A DNA stretch of 64,000 nt from contig NZ_CP051461.1 of NCBI RefSeq assembly GCF_012584515.1, positions 3,529,501-3,593,500 on the forward strand, in the 5' to 3' direction. The notes beneath the pieces were generated by a model. The model was not told where the DNA came from, did no database searches, and saw nothing but the letters and a program-made list of their open reading frames with translations. The stretch comes from Polaromonas vacuolata (GTDB lineage Bacteria; Pseudomonadota; Gammaproteobacteria; Burkholderiales; Burkholderiaceae_C). A program made the translations under genes and the position numbers. Below are positions 11,501-20,508 of the stretch, one piece after another (the stretch's first letter is position 1; each line of letters starts with the position of its first letter).

Positions 11501-11553
11501 TCGGCCGGCCAGTGCCGCTTGAGGATTTCAATCTTAATGCCGCAGACAAGTGA
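8548..11553 (+). CDS. Cache-PAS-PAS-GGDEF-EAL membrane c-di-GMP enzyme
   Basis: 1001 residues. Order: membrane segment about 8-27; periplasmic double-Cache-like sensor about 30-285 with the typical NLADRDYF motif; second membrane segment about 288-307; PAS about 320-435; PAS about 445-560; GGDEF about 575-735; EAL about 750-995. The cyclase site reads RLGGDEF and is preceded by an inhibitory-site RxxD (REDD). The phosphodiesterase residues are all visible: EVLLRW, NVSAGQF, ELTES, IDDFGTG, KIDQSF and AEGVE. Both activities may therefore be competent. The gene starts one base after the TAXI receptor gene, so the receptor is a plausible co-sensor for the periplasmic domain. Confidence 0.92.
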   Translation: MKLPQRYVPALLAVLTGVVLFAAIGYKLVRERNVAIEVARTQTQNLVGVLEEHARQTLHRVGNHLSQASETLEEQRVANITDKALLRNKLIAILPADRLIRAFLVLDQKGNVQLSTLELGEPAPKNLADRDYFFPHIEGSDRELVFGALEKNPADGNWTLPVSRSLTSANGKLNGVLVALVEPRYFQSFYDSIDSGEKGLLSLFLTSGWAAVTTPHNAALLNRNWLKSPLFRVYMPKWPTGTVHEVETIDGVERIYSYRVMNDYPVVLSYGLSMDAVLSGWRRVAWMDGILLLVGLMALTGASLVLTRHDKRRRATEKILDESQERYRVLIESSPVGIAAHKDGRFVYVNPACIKMLGATCEADLLKKPILDFVHPSFHRAVVKQIKKRFIDNGGAIDKLEVKLVCFDGRAIDVEVEGTLIPFEGSKASQISIIDITDRKRAEESLRVAAIAFEAQEGIIVTDADKIILRVNSAFTRITGYSANEAIGNTSRLFRSSRHTPEFFDNLLKVITDSGIWQGELWNQRKNGEEYPTRLSITVVKDIHGQLTHYVATMVDITQDRAAADVIKKLAFYDSLTELPNRRLLMDRLQEAVTSSARHDRYGALLFLDLDHFKILNDTQGHDAGDALLQQVARRLTSVVREDDTVARLGGDEFVVLLENLSVNALDAAEQTQVISNKISLALSQPYTLDEHQHHSTASVGAVQFKGQQQSAANLLKQADIAMYAAKTAGRNTYRLFDPKMQACISERAALDADLRLALSEQQLRLYFQKQVSHDGHTVGAEVLLRWQHPQRGLVLPDQFIPLAEDSGQIVAIGAWLLLEACQQLKLWQSDPQHSTLTLAVNVSAGQFRQSDFVEQVKHALQTTGAHADHLKLELTESTALDNVDDTISKMNALKTLGVRFAIDDFGTGQSSLSYLTQLPLDQIKIDQSFVRHIGRRPQDTLIVQTIIGMAHNLGMEVIAEGVETQAQCDFLVKHDCLLFQGYLFGRPVPLEDFNLNAADK

Positions 11554-11816
11554 GTCAGACGTCATCGCCGTATATTGTTAAATCGCTCCCCTATCAAACA
11601 AATTTCGATCCTGAACTCAGCACTACAAATTTCGTGTTTGCAGATGCGTATTTTTCGTTTTTTCATTGAAACCTAGCTTCACAGAATTGGCGCGATTAGA
11701 GGCAAAAGTCGGAAAGACTCAGCGTCAAACTTCAGCCTGTCATGAAACCGCAGGGCTAAACAGATGTTTGCATTTCTCTAAAAGCAAGCGCCCGTTTTAA
11801 GCCCTAACCACAGACC

Positions 11817-13007
11817 TTAAAGCTTGATACTTTGCGCCCAAACGATTGCGGCGAAGTGCGCCTGATTGATGCGCTCGGCATCCATACCCATGGCTTTGGC
11901 CATCGTTGCGACATCGCCGTCCTCTGACTCACAGGCCACAGCCAAAGCCAGATACGGTCCATAGACACCGTCATAAGAGCGCAGGGCTTGGAGGACAGTA
12001 TCAGGCAACACCACATGGCTAAAAATCTCATCCACTGGAATTTCCAGCAACTGGTCTAGCAGTGAAAAAATGCCCACGATAAACAGGCTGTCGACTTCAC
12101 TTTTGGGCAACCTGCCTTGGCCTAGCAATTCAATAAATCGCCCACGAATAATCGCCGTCTGCAACATGGCGGGACAAAAACCAGATGTGCAAGTTGTGAC
12201 GAGTAATAGTGAAAGCCAGCGAAACAGTGGCTTGTAGCCCAGCATAGTCACCGCTTGGCGTACAGACGCAATGTGACCGCCTAGACCAAATCTGGCCGAG
12301 TTCAAGTGACCCAGCAACCTCTCTGCAATACTGGCGTCTTGATTCAGTAATTTTTCTAAATGCTGAATGTCGGCATTGTCTTGAACTAGCTGCATCAATT
12401 GAAGAAGCAATATCGCCTGCCAGCTTAGCTTTTGGTCTGGGTTGAGCAGACGTGGTGTGGCGCATAAATTTTTGAAAAATCCGCTAACACCCACGCGCGC
12501 ACGGGCATCAAATGCTTGCCAGCTTGGTAACTGATCCACTACCACAGTCAAAGCAATTTTTCTGTTTTTAGCTAACTGAGTCATAGCGAGTAAATCGGGA
12601 TGTGCCGAATCAATTTTGAGATGAGTTATCAAGGACAACACCACTTCGTCGGTTTCTAAAAAAACCAAATCTGCATCACACAGCGCCAGCTTAAAACCTC
12701 GGCTGCGCAGCAATGTTGCCCGTGCTAAATGGTCTTCATCTACCAAGTCGGCGCAGTTAAGCATCAACACCGTATCAGCTGGCGGCAAGGCATTGAGCGC
12801 TGCAGCGCCAAACACAGCAGGACTTGCGTCCAAAAATAAAAAACCTAACTTAGCCGTGTCTATGTGTTGGGCAACAAAGTTCAGCAATTTTGGAGATTGC
12901 ACGTCGCCCTCACTAAGGCTATGTTTTTGCCATGCCAGTTTGTAGCCCACAACGTTTTGCTTAGGGTCTAGCAGCGGCAACCGCACGAGATAATTATTTT
13001 CAATCAT
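11817..13007 (-). CDS. EAL-like/HDOD signalling protein (YuxH/CdgJ type)
   Basis: 396 residues. The N-terminal half resembles an EAL fold that has lost the catalytic motif: no ExL, and only IDSAHPDLLAM aligns with the KID region. The C-terminal half is an HDOD domain (LLLQLMQLVQ, AERLLGHLNSARFG, SVRQAVTMLGYKPLFRW). Proteins of this architecture act in c-di-GMP-linked control of motility or biofilm without being enzymes. It is convergent with the preceding sensor gene, and about 260 bp separate the two stops. The start ATG at 13007 is followed by the usual short N-terminal strand. Confidence 0.82.
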   Translation of the reverse strand: MIENNYLVRLPLLDPKQNVVGYKLAWQKHSLSEGDVQSPKLLNFVAQHIDTAKLGFLFLDASPAVFGAAALNALPPADTVLMLNCADLVDEDHLARATLLRSRGFKLALCDADLVFLETDEVVLSLITHLKIDSAHPDLLAMTQLAKNRKIALTVVVDQLPSWQAFDARARVGVSGFFKNLCATPRLLNPDQKLSWQAILLLQLMQLVQDNADIQHLEKLLNQDASIAERLLGHLNSARFGLGGHIASVRQAVTMLGYKPLFRWLSLLLVTTCTSGFCPAMLQTAIIRGRFIELLGQGRLPKSEVDSLFIVGIFSLLDQLLEIPVDEIFSHVVLPDTVLQALRSYDGVYGPYLALAVACESEDGDVATMAKAMGMDAERINQAHFAAIVWAQSIKL

Positions 13008-13475
13008 GGATGAGTCAAATCCTAATTTGAGAAAGACTTTTAAGTCTTCTATCCGCTAAAACCAACAACAGAAATTTTTGGTGTACGACAAGAAAAAAAC
13101 TAATCAATTTTTTAAGTATAGATTCAATTTTGTTGCAGTTTTTCAATAAGCAGAGCGAGTAAAAACTCCTTAAAAAATGAGTAAGAATAAAAATAAAGAT
13201 CTATTTAGAAACACTCTTTATTTCGATTTTTGTCGCATAAATAGTCATATGCATTTAGTTATCGGTGATGACTAAGCCAATTACCAGCACACAGATATTT
13301 TGAACACATCTATTAGATAGTACGTATAAATAGAAAAAATTTTAAGAATCTAATTTTGGTTACAAAAATATGAATCTGCCTAGGGAAAACGAGAAGTGTG
13401 TACACATCACATCGCCGTCTGTCAGGCCTAAAATAAAAAATCAAAGTCAAAAAATTCAACGCTGAAAAGAGAAAT
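13008..13475. promoter_or_regulatory. Divergent intergenic region, AT-rich
   Basis: About 470 bp between the HDOD gene (leftward) and the esterase gene (rightward), strongly AT-rich with many A and T runs. Both promoters must lie here, but I see no unambiguous -35/-10 pair or operator. Confidence 0.4.
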
Positions 13476-14351
13476 ATGCGCCTTCCTATTTTGTTAAACC
13501 GTCTAACACTAGCACTTGGTTTATGCCTTGGTCTATCTATCAGTAACAGCACTTTTGCAGGTGCAGTTTTTTCCGATGCAGCAGGCAGTCAAGCAATCGG
13601 AAGAGATGTGAAGTTTACGGTTTACTTGCCTGACGGCTACAAAGAAAGCACCCAGCCTTATCCGGTGGTTTATTTGCTGCACGGTGCTGGCGGTGACGAG
13701 AATGAATGGCGTACCAAGGGCGGTGCAGTAGAAACACTAGACGGTCTTATTAAACGCGGTCTGATGCGTCCATCCGTCGTCGTGATGCCTACCGTTGGAC
13801 CAGCGAGTTGGTGGGCTAACGGTGCAGCAGAAAAAAGCGAAAGTGCCATCATGGACGACTTACTTCCGTATGTGGAAAGCCGCTATAAAGTCACGCGTGA
13901 TCGAAAGGGCCGCGCTATTGGCGGGCTTTCAATGGGCGGCTATGGCGCATTAAATATCGCACTGCGTCACCCAGAAAAGTTTTGTGCGGCAGCCATCATC
14001 AGCCCAGCGATTTATGATCCTTTGCCACCCGAGGCATCTGCGTCGCGCCGCACGCCGCAGTTCGTGCGCAACGGTCAGTTTGATCCCGACACTTGGCGGG
14101 CGTTGAATTATCCGGCGCAGTTACCCGCCTACACGGCACAAGCGCTGCGCGTACCGATGTGGATTGTTGCGGGTGATCACGATTACCTAGGCATTGCACA
14201 GATGTCCGCTAACTTGTTTGCGCGTATTCATCAGATTCAACCCAAGCAAGCTGAGCTGCGAATCGTGAATGGCGATCATGAATGGCTGGTGTTTCGCGAT
14301 GCACTGCCAGAGGCGTTGCAATATGTTGACCAGTCCTGCTCGCGTAGCTAA
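13476..14351 (+). CDS. Secreted alpha/beta-hydrolase esterase (esterase D-like)
   Basis: 291 residues with an N-terminal signal peptide (NRLTLALGLCLGLSISNSTFAG). The fold is that of the esterase D/S-formylglutathione hydrolase/antigen-85-like group. YLLHGAGGDENEW forms the oxyanion region, GLSMGG holds the nucleophilic Ser, AGDHDYL the probable Asp and NGDHEW the catalytic His. It should hydrolyse ester bonds in the periplasm or outside the cell; the substrate is unknown. The M81 peptidase gene follows in the same direction after about 135 bp. An AGAG element precedes the start. Confidence 0.85.
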   Translation: MRLPILLNRLTLALGLCLGLSISNSTFAGAVFSDAAGSQAIGRDVKFTVYLPDGYKESTQPYPVVYLLHGAGGDENEWRTKGGAVETLDGLIKRGLMRPSVVVMPTVGPASWWANGAAEKSESAIMDDLLPYVESRYKVTRDRKGRAIGGLSMGGYGALNIALRHPEKFCAAAIISPAIYDPLPPEASASRRTPQFVRNGQFDPDTWRALNYPAQLPAYTAQALRVPMWIVAGDHDYLGIAQMSANLFARIHQIQPKQAELRIVNGDHEWLVFRDALPEALQYVDQSCSRS

Positions 14352-14486
14352 TGCCTTGTGAGTGACGGGTTGACTTTCCCAATCTGTCAGTGAGCGGTGC
14401 GGTCATGCGCGATAAAAAACCTGGACATAGGATATTGGCTAAATCGCAACCGGTCTTTCCCTTAACTTCAGCAGGAGTTGATCGTC

Positions 14487-15971
14487 ATGCAGCGCAAGAT
14501 TCTCATCGCTCGTTTCAATCATGAAACCAATACCTTCTCGCCGATTGAGACAACGCTTAAAGCCTTCAGTCCGAAGTGGAAACTAGACGCCTACAAAGAT
14601 CAAAAAGGTGCACGTACCGCTATGGGTGCATTTTTGGATATTGCGGAGTCTGTCCTCAATGCATCACTCATCACGCCAGTCAGTGCGACCGCCAATCCCA
14701 GCGGCACTGTCGCGGCGCAGGCTTACGACACCATATGCACAGCCATACTTGAGGCCGTCGCGCAAGGATGCGATGCCATCATGCTGGATTTGCACGGTGC
14801 GATGGTGACTGAAAATGCCGCCGATGGTGAAGGCGTATTACTAGAAAAAATTAGGCAAATCGCGGCCAACGTGCCTATCTGTGTCGCGCTAGATCTGCAT
14901 GGCAATGTGACGCAAAAAATGATGGATAACTGCGACATTATTGTCGGCTTTAAAACCTATCCACATATAGACATGTATGAAACGGGAATGCATGCGGGAC
15001 TGCTACTTACTCGTTTGTTAGAACAAAAAATCAAGCCGGTAATGGCGTGGCGTCAACTACCGTTGTTGTCGCATACCTTGATGAGTAATACCTCAGAGTC
15101 GGCGATGCAACGCGCGGTTTTTGCAGCCAGCGCAGCACAAACTGAACCAGGTGTGTTGGCGGTCTCCATCATGGCGGGATTCTCCCTCGCTGACTTTGAA
15201 GACGCTGGCGTGTCGGTTGTGGTTGTCACTGATCAAAATGCTGATTTAGCCGATGCGGTCGCTGCCCGTATCTCAGAACAAATCTGGGCCGACCGCGAAG
15301 GATTTATTTATACCAGCGAGCCGCTTGCAATATCGTTGCAGCACGCACAAGCACTCGCATCAAGCGCAGCTACTGGCCCTGTGCTGTTGCTAGACCATAG
15401 TGACAATGTGATGTCGGGCGGCAGTTGCGACACCATGGATGTGCTCGAAGCTGCGCTGCAAGCAGGTTTGAGTGACATCGCAGTTGGACCAATTTGTGAT
15501 CCCGCAGCGGTGGCAGAACTGGTTAATGCCGGCCTAGGCGCTACAGTCACGATTGCGCTGGGCAATAAGACTTTTTTAAAGTCGCAAAACTTGCGCAAAA
15601 CACCCGTCGTATTAACCGGTGTTGTTCGCACTATCAGCGCCGGTGAATTTCGCGTGAGTGGGCCCATCTACACCGGCTCGACGGTGAAAATGGGGCGTAC
15701 CGTGTTGTTTGATATTGGAGCGGCGCAAATCCTTGTAACCCAAGAACGGATTGAGCCCTATGACCTAGGTCTCTTTACCAGCGTCGGCATAGTGCCTGCA
15801 GAAAAAACCTATTTGCTGCTCAAGTCGCGTATGTATTGCCGACCCGTTTTCGAGCCAATTAGCAAAGGACTGATCGCCTGTGATTCTGATTCTGGTGGTC
15901 CGACTAGCTCTAACTATTCCTTGTTTCCATTTAAGAAAATTCGCCGACCGATTTATCCGCTGGATTTGTAA
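14487..15971 (+). CDS. M81-family metallopeptidase (MlrC-like)
   Basis: 494 residues of the M81/MlrC family, named after microcystinase C, which hydrolyses linear peptides. Visible motifs are the N-terminal ARFNHETNTFSP, LDLHGAMV, ALDLHGNV, FKTYPHID and LLDHSDNVMSGGSCD, which contribute the His/Asp metal ligands. The start is the ATG at 14487, nine bases after an AGGAG; the TTG at 14478 lies too close to it. The real substrate in this organism is unknown; many soil and water proteobacteria carry M81 genes without degrading microcystin. No signal peptide, so a cytoplasmic enzyme. Confidence 0.88.
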   Translation: MQRKILIARFNHETNTFSPIETTLKAFSPKWKLDAYKDQKGARTAMGAFLDIAESVLNASLITPVSATANPSGTVAAQAYDTICTAILEAVAQGCDAIMLDLHGAMVTENAADGEGVLLEKIRQIAANVPICVALDLHGNVTQKMMDNCDIIVGFKTYPHIDMYETGMHAGLLLTRLLEQKIKPVMAWRQLPLLSHTLMSNTSESAMQRAVFAASAAQTEPGVLAVSIMAGFSLADFEDAGVSVVVVTDQNADLADAVAARISEQIWADREGFIYTSEPLAISLQHAQALASSAATGPVLLLDHSDNVMSGGSCDTMDVLEAALQAGLSDIAVGPICDPAAVAELVNAGLGATVTIALGNKTFLKSQNLRKTPVVLTGVVRTISAGEFRVSGPIYTGSTVKMGRTVLFDIGAAQILVTQERIEPYDLGLFTSVGIVPAEKTYLLLKSRMYCRPVFEPISKGLIACDSDSGGPTSSNYSLFPFKKIRRPIYPLDL

Positions 15972-16053
15972 TCGATTGGTTTTGAATTTTCTAAGTGACG
16001 TTTTAGCGGCCAAAACTTACCAAGGTTTTAGCGTACAAATTTAGTTCTCAGCG

Positions 16054-16731
16054 CTACACCCAACCACCACACACAGGGAAAACCTGACCGACAAAACAAT
16101 TCGCGTTGTCACTACAAAGATAGGCGGCGAATTCAGCATCTTCGCTGGCGCCCACTAGTCGGCCCAGTGGTACTTCGCGCTTTATGCGCTCTTGAAATTT
16201 TGGATTGGCTTGTACTTCTGAAGGAAAGTAGGTGGGGTTGTCGACAAAGTTTTGGGCAATCGCATTGACCTGAATATTGTGGCTGGCCATTTCCACCCCA
16301 ACCGCTTGAACGTAAGCCAGTTGCGCGCCACGCGCAGCACTGTAAGTCGACGCTCGCTTCATACCGCGCAGCGCTGAAGCGCTGCCCATCACCAAAATCT
16401 TGCCGCTGCGACGCGCAATCATCGCAGGTAACACCGCGCGACATAAGCGCGGCAGCGGGTTCACGAGTGCTGCAAATATGTCACTCCACTCATCATCAAG
16501 AACGTCAGTCACCGCAGTACTAGGCGCAGGCACCGCCAAATTCACAACCAATATATCGATCTGCCCCAGAGCAGCGATGAGGGACGCCGGTGCGTCTGGA
16601 TGCAGTAATGAATCAGTACTTTCAAGCACTGTTGCGCCGTGCGCTGCAAACACTTGGCACAAAACTGGCCCCATGAACACATCAGCGTTGGTGATGAGCA
16701 CTCGTTTTCCGATCAAGTTCATATTCGCCAT
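16054..16731 (-). CDS. Halohydrin dehalogenase-like SDR protein
   Basis: 225 residues of SDR fold, but the usual NAD(P)-binding glycine motif is absent. In its place T14-N-A-D-V-F19-M-G21 matches the T-x4-F-x-G halide-pocket motif of halohydrin dehalogenases. The catalytic residues are S117, Y130 and R134, fitting S-x12-Y-x3-R; ordinary SDRs have Lys at the last position. The C-terminal part (LGRLVGASEDAEFAAYL, GQVFPVCGG) also resembles HheC-type enzymes, which convert vicinal halohydrins to epoxides and halide without a cofactor. The gene is divergent from an aldehyde dehydrogenase gene with about 244 bp between them. A degenerate non-enzymatic SDR is the alternative. Start ATG at 16731, or the ATG three codons later. 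Confidence 0.72.
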   Translation of the reverse strand: MANMNLIGKRVLITNADVFMGPVLCQVFAAHGATVLESTDSLLHPDAPASLIAALGQIDILVVNLAVPAPSTAVTDVLDDEWSDIFAALVNPLPRLCRAVLPAMIARRSGKILVMGSASALRGMKRASTYSAARGAQLAYVQAVGVEMASHNIQVNAIAQNFVDNPTYFPSEVQANPKFQERIKREVPLGRLVGASEDAEFAAYLCSDNANCFVGQVFPVCGGWV

Positions 16732-16975
16732 AAGTTTTCTTTGTGATGATTTGTTTTGAAAACACCAGTCTATCGCTTGTCAAAAATCAAAATCAATTCA
16801 AGCAAAAAACAGTTATTACAAAAAATTCTCAAACCTGCGGTCGCCACTGCGACTTGTCTAGCGGATTTAAATGACGGGAACGATACGATGCAGAGTCCAA
16901 TAGATTAGTAATTCGAGACCTCAGATTTCCAATCTCGCCATTGAATCTTCCCCGCAATACTTTGAAGGAACACAG

Positions 16976-18412
16976 ATGAACTACCCGACAACCCAACTTT
17001 TTATTGATGGTCATTGGCAAGATGCAGCTAATGCCCGTACGCAAGCTGTTTTCAACCCAGCTGATGGCAAAGAAATTGGCCGCGTCGCGCATGCCTCCAC
17101 GGCTGACTTAGATCGCGCACTGGCAGCTGCTGCCAAAGGGTTTGAGACTTGGCGCAACGTGCCGGCGTTTGAACGCTGCCAAATCATGCGCCGCGCAGCT
17201 GGCCTTTTGCGCGAACGCGCTGATGCAATTTCTTCATTGATGACCCAAGAACAAGGTAAGCCCTTGGTGGAGGCGAAGATGGAAGTCATAGCCGCAGCCG
17301 GCATCATGGAGTGGTTTGCTGAAGAAGGCCTGCGGGTTTATGGCCGGATCATGCCTTCGCGCAATCTCGCCGTGCGTCAAATGGTGTTGAAAGACCCGGT
17401 CGGGCCGGTTGCGGCTTTCACCCCATGGAATTTTCCTATTGCCCAAGTGGTGCGTAAACTGGGCGCTGCCTTGACGGCCGGTTGCTCCATCTTGGTCAAA
17501 GCTGCAGAAGAAACACCAGCCAGCCCAGCCGAACTGATTCGTGCGCTAGCCGATGCCGGCATTCCTGCGGGTGTGATTGGCTTGGTCTATGGCGACCCGG
17601 CCGAGATCTCAAACTATCTCATTGCCCATCCTGTGATCCGAAAAATCACCTTTACTGGCTCCACACCGGTTGGCAAACAATTGGCGGCGATGGCGGGTAA
17701 ATATATGAAACGCAGCACCATGGAACTGGGCGGTCACGCGCCCGTGATCGTGGCAGAAGATGCGGATGTCGCGTTGGCGGTGAAGACTGTGGGTGCGTCT
17801 AAGTTTCGCAATGCTGGACAAGTTTGTATCTCGCCGACACGGTTTTTGGTGCATGAAAGTTTGGTCACCGAGTTTGCCAACGCACTGGTGTCACATGCAC
17901 AGTCCCTAAAAGTGGGAGATGGTTTGACTGAAGGTACGCAGATGGGGCCATTGGCCAATCCGCGCCGGTTGTTGGCAATGGCTGACTTAACGCAAGACGC
18001 GCTCAGCAGCGGTGCGCGGCTCGCCACGGGCGGTGAACGCATAGGCGAGCAAGGCAATTTCTGGGCGCCAACGGTGCTCATAGATGTGCCGTTAAAAGCG
18101 CGGCTTTTTAATGAAGAACCTTTTGGACCGATTGCCGGTATTCACAGCTTCAAAACACTTGACGAAGCGATTAACGAAGCCAATCGCTTGCCATTCGGGC
18201 TTGCCGCCTATGCCTTTACCCAATCGCTAGCGACCTCGCATGCGCTGGCGCAGCGGGTAGAAGTCGGCATGCTGTGGATTAACCAAGCCGCTGCGGCTTG
18301 GCCTGAAATGCCGTTTGGTGGCGTGAAAGATTCTGGCTACGGCACTGAAGGCGGACCAGAGGCGATAGAGGCTTACCTCAACACACGCGCGGTTTCCATC
18401 ATGAGTGTTTGA
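16976..18412 (+). CDS. NAD(P)-dependent aldehyde dehydrogenase (GabD-like)
   Basis: 478 residues, full length for the ALDH superfamily and closest in style to succinate-semialdehyde dehydrogenases. Visible: [25 protein letters not shown] (cofactor loop), catalytic Glu in [11 protein letters not shown], catalytic Cys in [12 protein letters not shown], and [10 protein letters not shown]. It oxidises an aldehyde to an acid in the cytoplasm; the substrate cannot be read from sequence. The start has AAGGAA six bases upstream. Its divergent arrangement with the halohydrin dehalogenase-like gene suggests a shared small-molecule pathway. Confidence 0.88.
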   Translation: MNYPTTQLFIDGHWQDAANARTQAVFNPADGKEIGRVAHASTADLDRALAAAAKGFETWRNVPAFERCQIMRRAAGLLRERADAISSLMTQEQGKPLVEAKMEVIAAAGIMEWFAEEGLRVYGRIMPSRNLAVRQMVLKDPVGPVAAFTPWNFPIAQVVRKLGAALTAGCSILVKAAEETPASPAELIRALADAGIPAGVIGLVYGDPAEISNYLIAHPVIRKITFTGSTPVGKQLAAMAGKYMKRSTMELGGHAPVIVAEDADVALAVKTVGASKFRNAGQVCISPTRFLVHESLVTEFANALVSHAQSLKVGDGLTEGTQMGPLANPRRLLAMADLTQDALSSGARLATGGERIGEQGNFWAPTVLIDVPLKARLFNEEPFGPIAGIHSFKTLDEAINEANRLPFGLAAYAFTQSLATSHALAQRVEVGMLWINQAAAAWPEMPFGGVKDSGYGTEGGPEAIEAYLNTRAVSIMSV

Positions 18413-18511
18413 GGGTCGCCGTAAAACTTTGGGCTGGTGTCTGAATTTGCAGACTTAGACATTTGCAATGCCAGCAGGTCAGTCTTTCAAAAACCAGTTG
18501 GGGGTATCGCT

Positions 18512-19141
18512 TTAAGCCACACGCCACTCCCAAGCCTCGGCTTGGAAGACGGCGCGGCGATGGCCTTCACGGCTAAGCTCTAACCAATCAATAGACTGTA
18601 CTTGTGCGGTGATGATGGCTAGGTTGTGCGAAGGCGAAGGAGACGACGCGAGCGCGGGCTCGGCATCATCAGCGGCACTCTGGAGTAAATCTCCCGGCGC
18701 GCGGGCCGACAAATAGTCGCCAGCGGCATGGGACTGACTCACCCGCGCCCAGACCGCATCAACCTCAGGCCCGCTGTGCTGCACCGAGACACTGGCTTTG
18801 ACCCTGAGTTGCCAGTTTAGTCGCTTGCTCCAAAACGCCAGCATCAGCGCCGGCTTAAATGCCAGCTCCGCTACTTTCGGGCTACGGCCATCGGTATAAA
18901 TTTGCAGCGTAGCCAGCTTGGCGTCGGCATGCCTTAGCACAACACTGCGCGCTTGCGGCAAGCCGTCTGCGCTGACCGTGGCTAACACCGGCGTGCGCCA
19001 TTCATGGTGCCGGTCTTGCGTGGCGCGTTGCAGTTCCATCCAAATGCGTTGGCGGATTTCGGGTTCGGTTTGTAGTGAAGTTTTCAAAGTGGTGAGCCTA
19101 GGGTGAACAGTAGCAAATGTTTTAACGCAAGCCTTAGTCAA
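18512..19141 (-). CDS. Pyridoxamine 5'-phosphate oxidase-family flavoprotein
   Basis: About 209 residues. The body matches the PNPOx-like FMN-binding split-barrel fold: WRTPVLATVSADGLPQARSVVLR, TDGRSPKVAEL, LMLAFWSKRLNWQLRVKA, then a C-terminal WLELSREGHRRAVF strand. This subgroup lacks the dedicated PdxH C terminus, so vitamin B6 oxidation is not assured; an FMN reductase or binding role is equally possible. No ATG is available at a sensible position. The frame starts with TTG at 19141, and another TTG lies 18 codons in, so the start is uncertain. It is convergent with the aldehyde dehydrogenase gene. Confidence 0.75.
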   Translation of the reverse strand: MTKACVKTFATVHPRLTTLKTSLQTEPEIRQRIWMELQRATQDRHHEWRTPVLATVSADGLPQARSVVLRHADAKLATLQIYTDGRSPKVAELAFKPALMLAFWSKRLNWQLRVKASVSVQHSGPEVDAVWARVSQSHAAGDYLSARAPGDLLQSAADDAEPALASSPSPSHNLAIITAQVQSIDWLELSREGHRRAVFQAEAWEWRVA

Positions 19142-19386
19142 GAAGACCGGCGGGGTCTAAATACCCACTTTTATTCCTGCCTTTTTTCCCTACTTTTTTG
19201 CACCGTTCGCTGTGCAGCGCGTCGCGCTTGTGCTGTCACTTTGACGATAAATGCGATTGCCTTTGAATTAGCCAAGCAATGCTAGCGCTCAATTCAAACA
19301 AGGCTTCAGGCGATCCACTCCAACTCAGCGCATGGTCTGGTCCAGCGATGCCGCAACAACTGATCCGTCAGCGCGGGCTCAAGAAC

Positions 19387-20508
19387 TTAAAAGCCTAAGA
19401 GCTTGAGGTCAAACACGCGCTCTATCAACCACACCAATGCCACCAGCATGATTAGCCACGAACCGACTAAAAATACCCCACGCAGATAAAACCGCGTGTG
19501 ACGAAGTAAAAAAGCCAGCGGTAAAAATACTGCGACTATGGCCATTTGTCCGACCTCAACGCCAGCATTAAAGCCCAACAGCGACAACACCAAAGCGTCG
19601 GCAGGCAAACCAAGTTCGGCCAAAACGCTGGCAAAGCCAAAGCCATGTATCAAGCCAAAACCGAAGGCCACCAGCCAGCGCTTGTGCTCTACAACCGGCC
19701 AAATATTGTTGGCCGCAGCCAGCACCACCGACAGTGCGATAGCAGACTCCACCAACCGCGAAGGCAGTGACACCAGTCCCAATGCAGCCAGCGACAAAGT
19801 AATCGAGTGCGCGGCGGTAAATGAGGTCACTACCCACAGCACCTCGCGCAAAGCCACGCCAAAATTGTCGACGCCGCGCCACCGCCGCATGCTCACCACC
19901 AGCACGGCAGGCAGCAGTAGCGAGAGCAAAAACAAAATATGGTCAAAGCCAATCCAAATGTGCCAAACACCTTCTTCTAGGTACTTGGTGAACTGCTTCC
20001 AGCGCGAGACTTTCTCGGCACTAAATTGCACCAAACCGCTGCTTGGTGAGAGCACGGTTGTGTGGGTGACGCCGTCGAGGTTTAAGCGCAGCAGGCCACG
20101 GTGCAAATTATCCAGCTCAAACAACAAGCGGTATTGCAAGCCCAAGTCGCCAGTTGCGGCGGGGCAATTACCGGTGATGTGCAAAACAGCGTAGCCGCCA
20201 TCCGTGTGGTCATCGACCTGAAGACTTGACACCGCCAGCGAGCAAGCACCGCCGCGTGCAATATCTAATCGACTCAAGGCCCAAGCCGATAAGTCGTTCT
20301 GACGCGCGCGCAACTCGCCCCAAGTAATTTCAGCATCACCGTTACTGTCAAGGCCTAGCGCAAAGTCTATGTCTCTCAGGGCAATATCCCATTGGGCGGT
20401 GATGGCCATGCCTTTTGCATCCACCACCAAAAAGCTGTCGCTGGCTTTATGCGCCCAAGCACTGGGCTGGCACAGCAGCAAAACCATCAGCAGGACAAAG
20501 CGCATCAT
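19387..20508 (-). CDS. HupE/UreJ-family membrane protein with EF-hand-like loop
   Basis: 373 residues: signal peptide (VLLMVLLLCQPSAWA), a periplasmic domain of about 170 residues, then six or seven membrane segments starting at the family motif HIWIGFDHILFLLSL. HupE/UreJ proteins are implicated in nickel or other metal/metabolite transport; this long version with a large N-terminal domain is less well understood. The N-terminal domain has a canonical EF-hand calcium loop, DSNGDAEITWGE. The start ATG overlaps the stop of the upstream TPR gene by four bases, so the two are translationally coupled. No urease or hydrogenase genes are nearby. Confidence 0.8.
   Translation of the reverse strand: MMRFVLLMVLLLCQPSAWAHKASDSFLVVDAKGMAITAQWDIALRDIDFALGLDSNGDAEITWGELRARQNDLSAWALSRLDIARGGACSLAVSSLQVDDHTDGGYAVLHITGNCPAATGDLGLQYRLLFELDNLHRGLLRLNLDGVTHTTVLSPSSGLVQFSAEKVSRWKQFTKYLEEGVWHIWIGFDHILFLLSLLLPAVLVVSMRRWRGVDNFGVALREVLWVVTSFTAAHSITLSLAALGLVSLPSRLVESAIALSVVLAAANNIWPVVEHKRWLVAFGFGLIHGFGFASVLAELGLPADALVLSLLGFNAGVEVGQMAIVAVFLPLAFLLRHTRFYLRGVFLVGSWLIMLVALVWLIERVFDLKLLGF

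Noticed and set aside
16054..16731. Ordinary NAD(P)-dependent short-chain dehydrogenase
   Set aside because: The glycine-rich cofactor motif is absent and the catalytic Lys is Arg, with both halohydrin dehalogenase motifs at correct spacing.
19538..20194. 218-codon frame opposite the HupE/UreJ gene
   Set aside because: Antisense shadow of a well-supported membrane protein gene; the translation is Ser/Thr/Lys low-quality with no motif.
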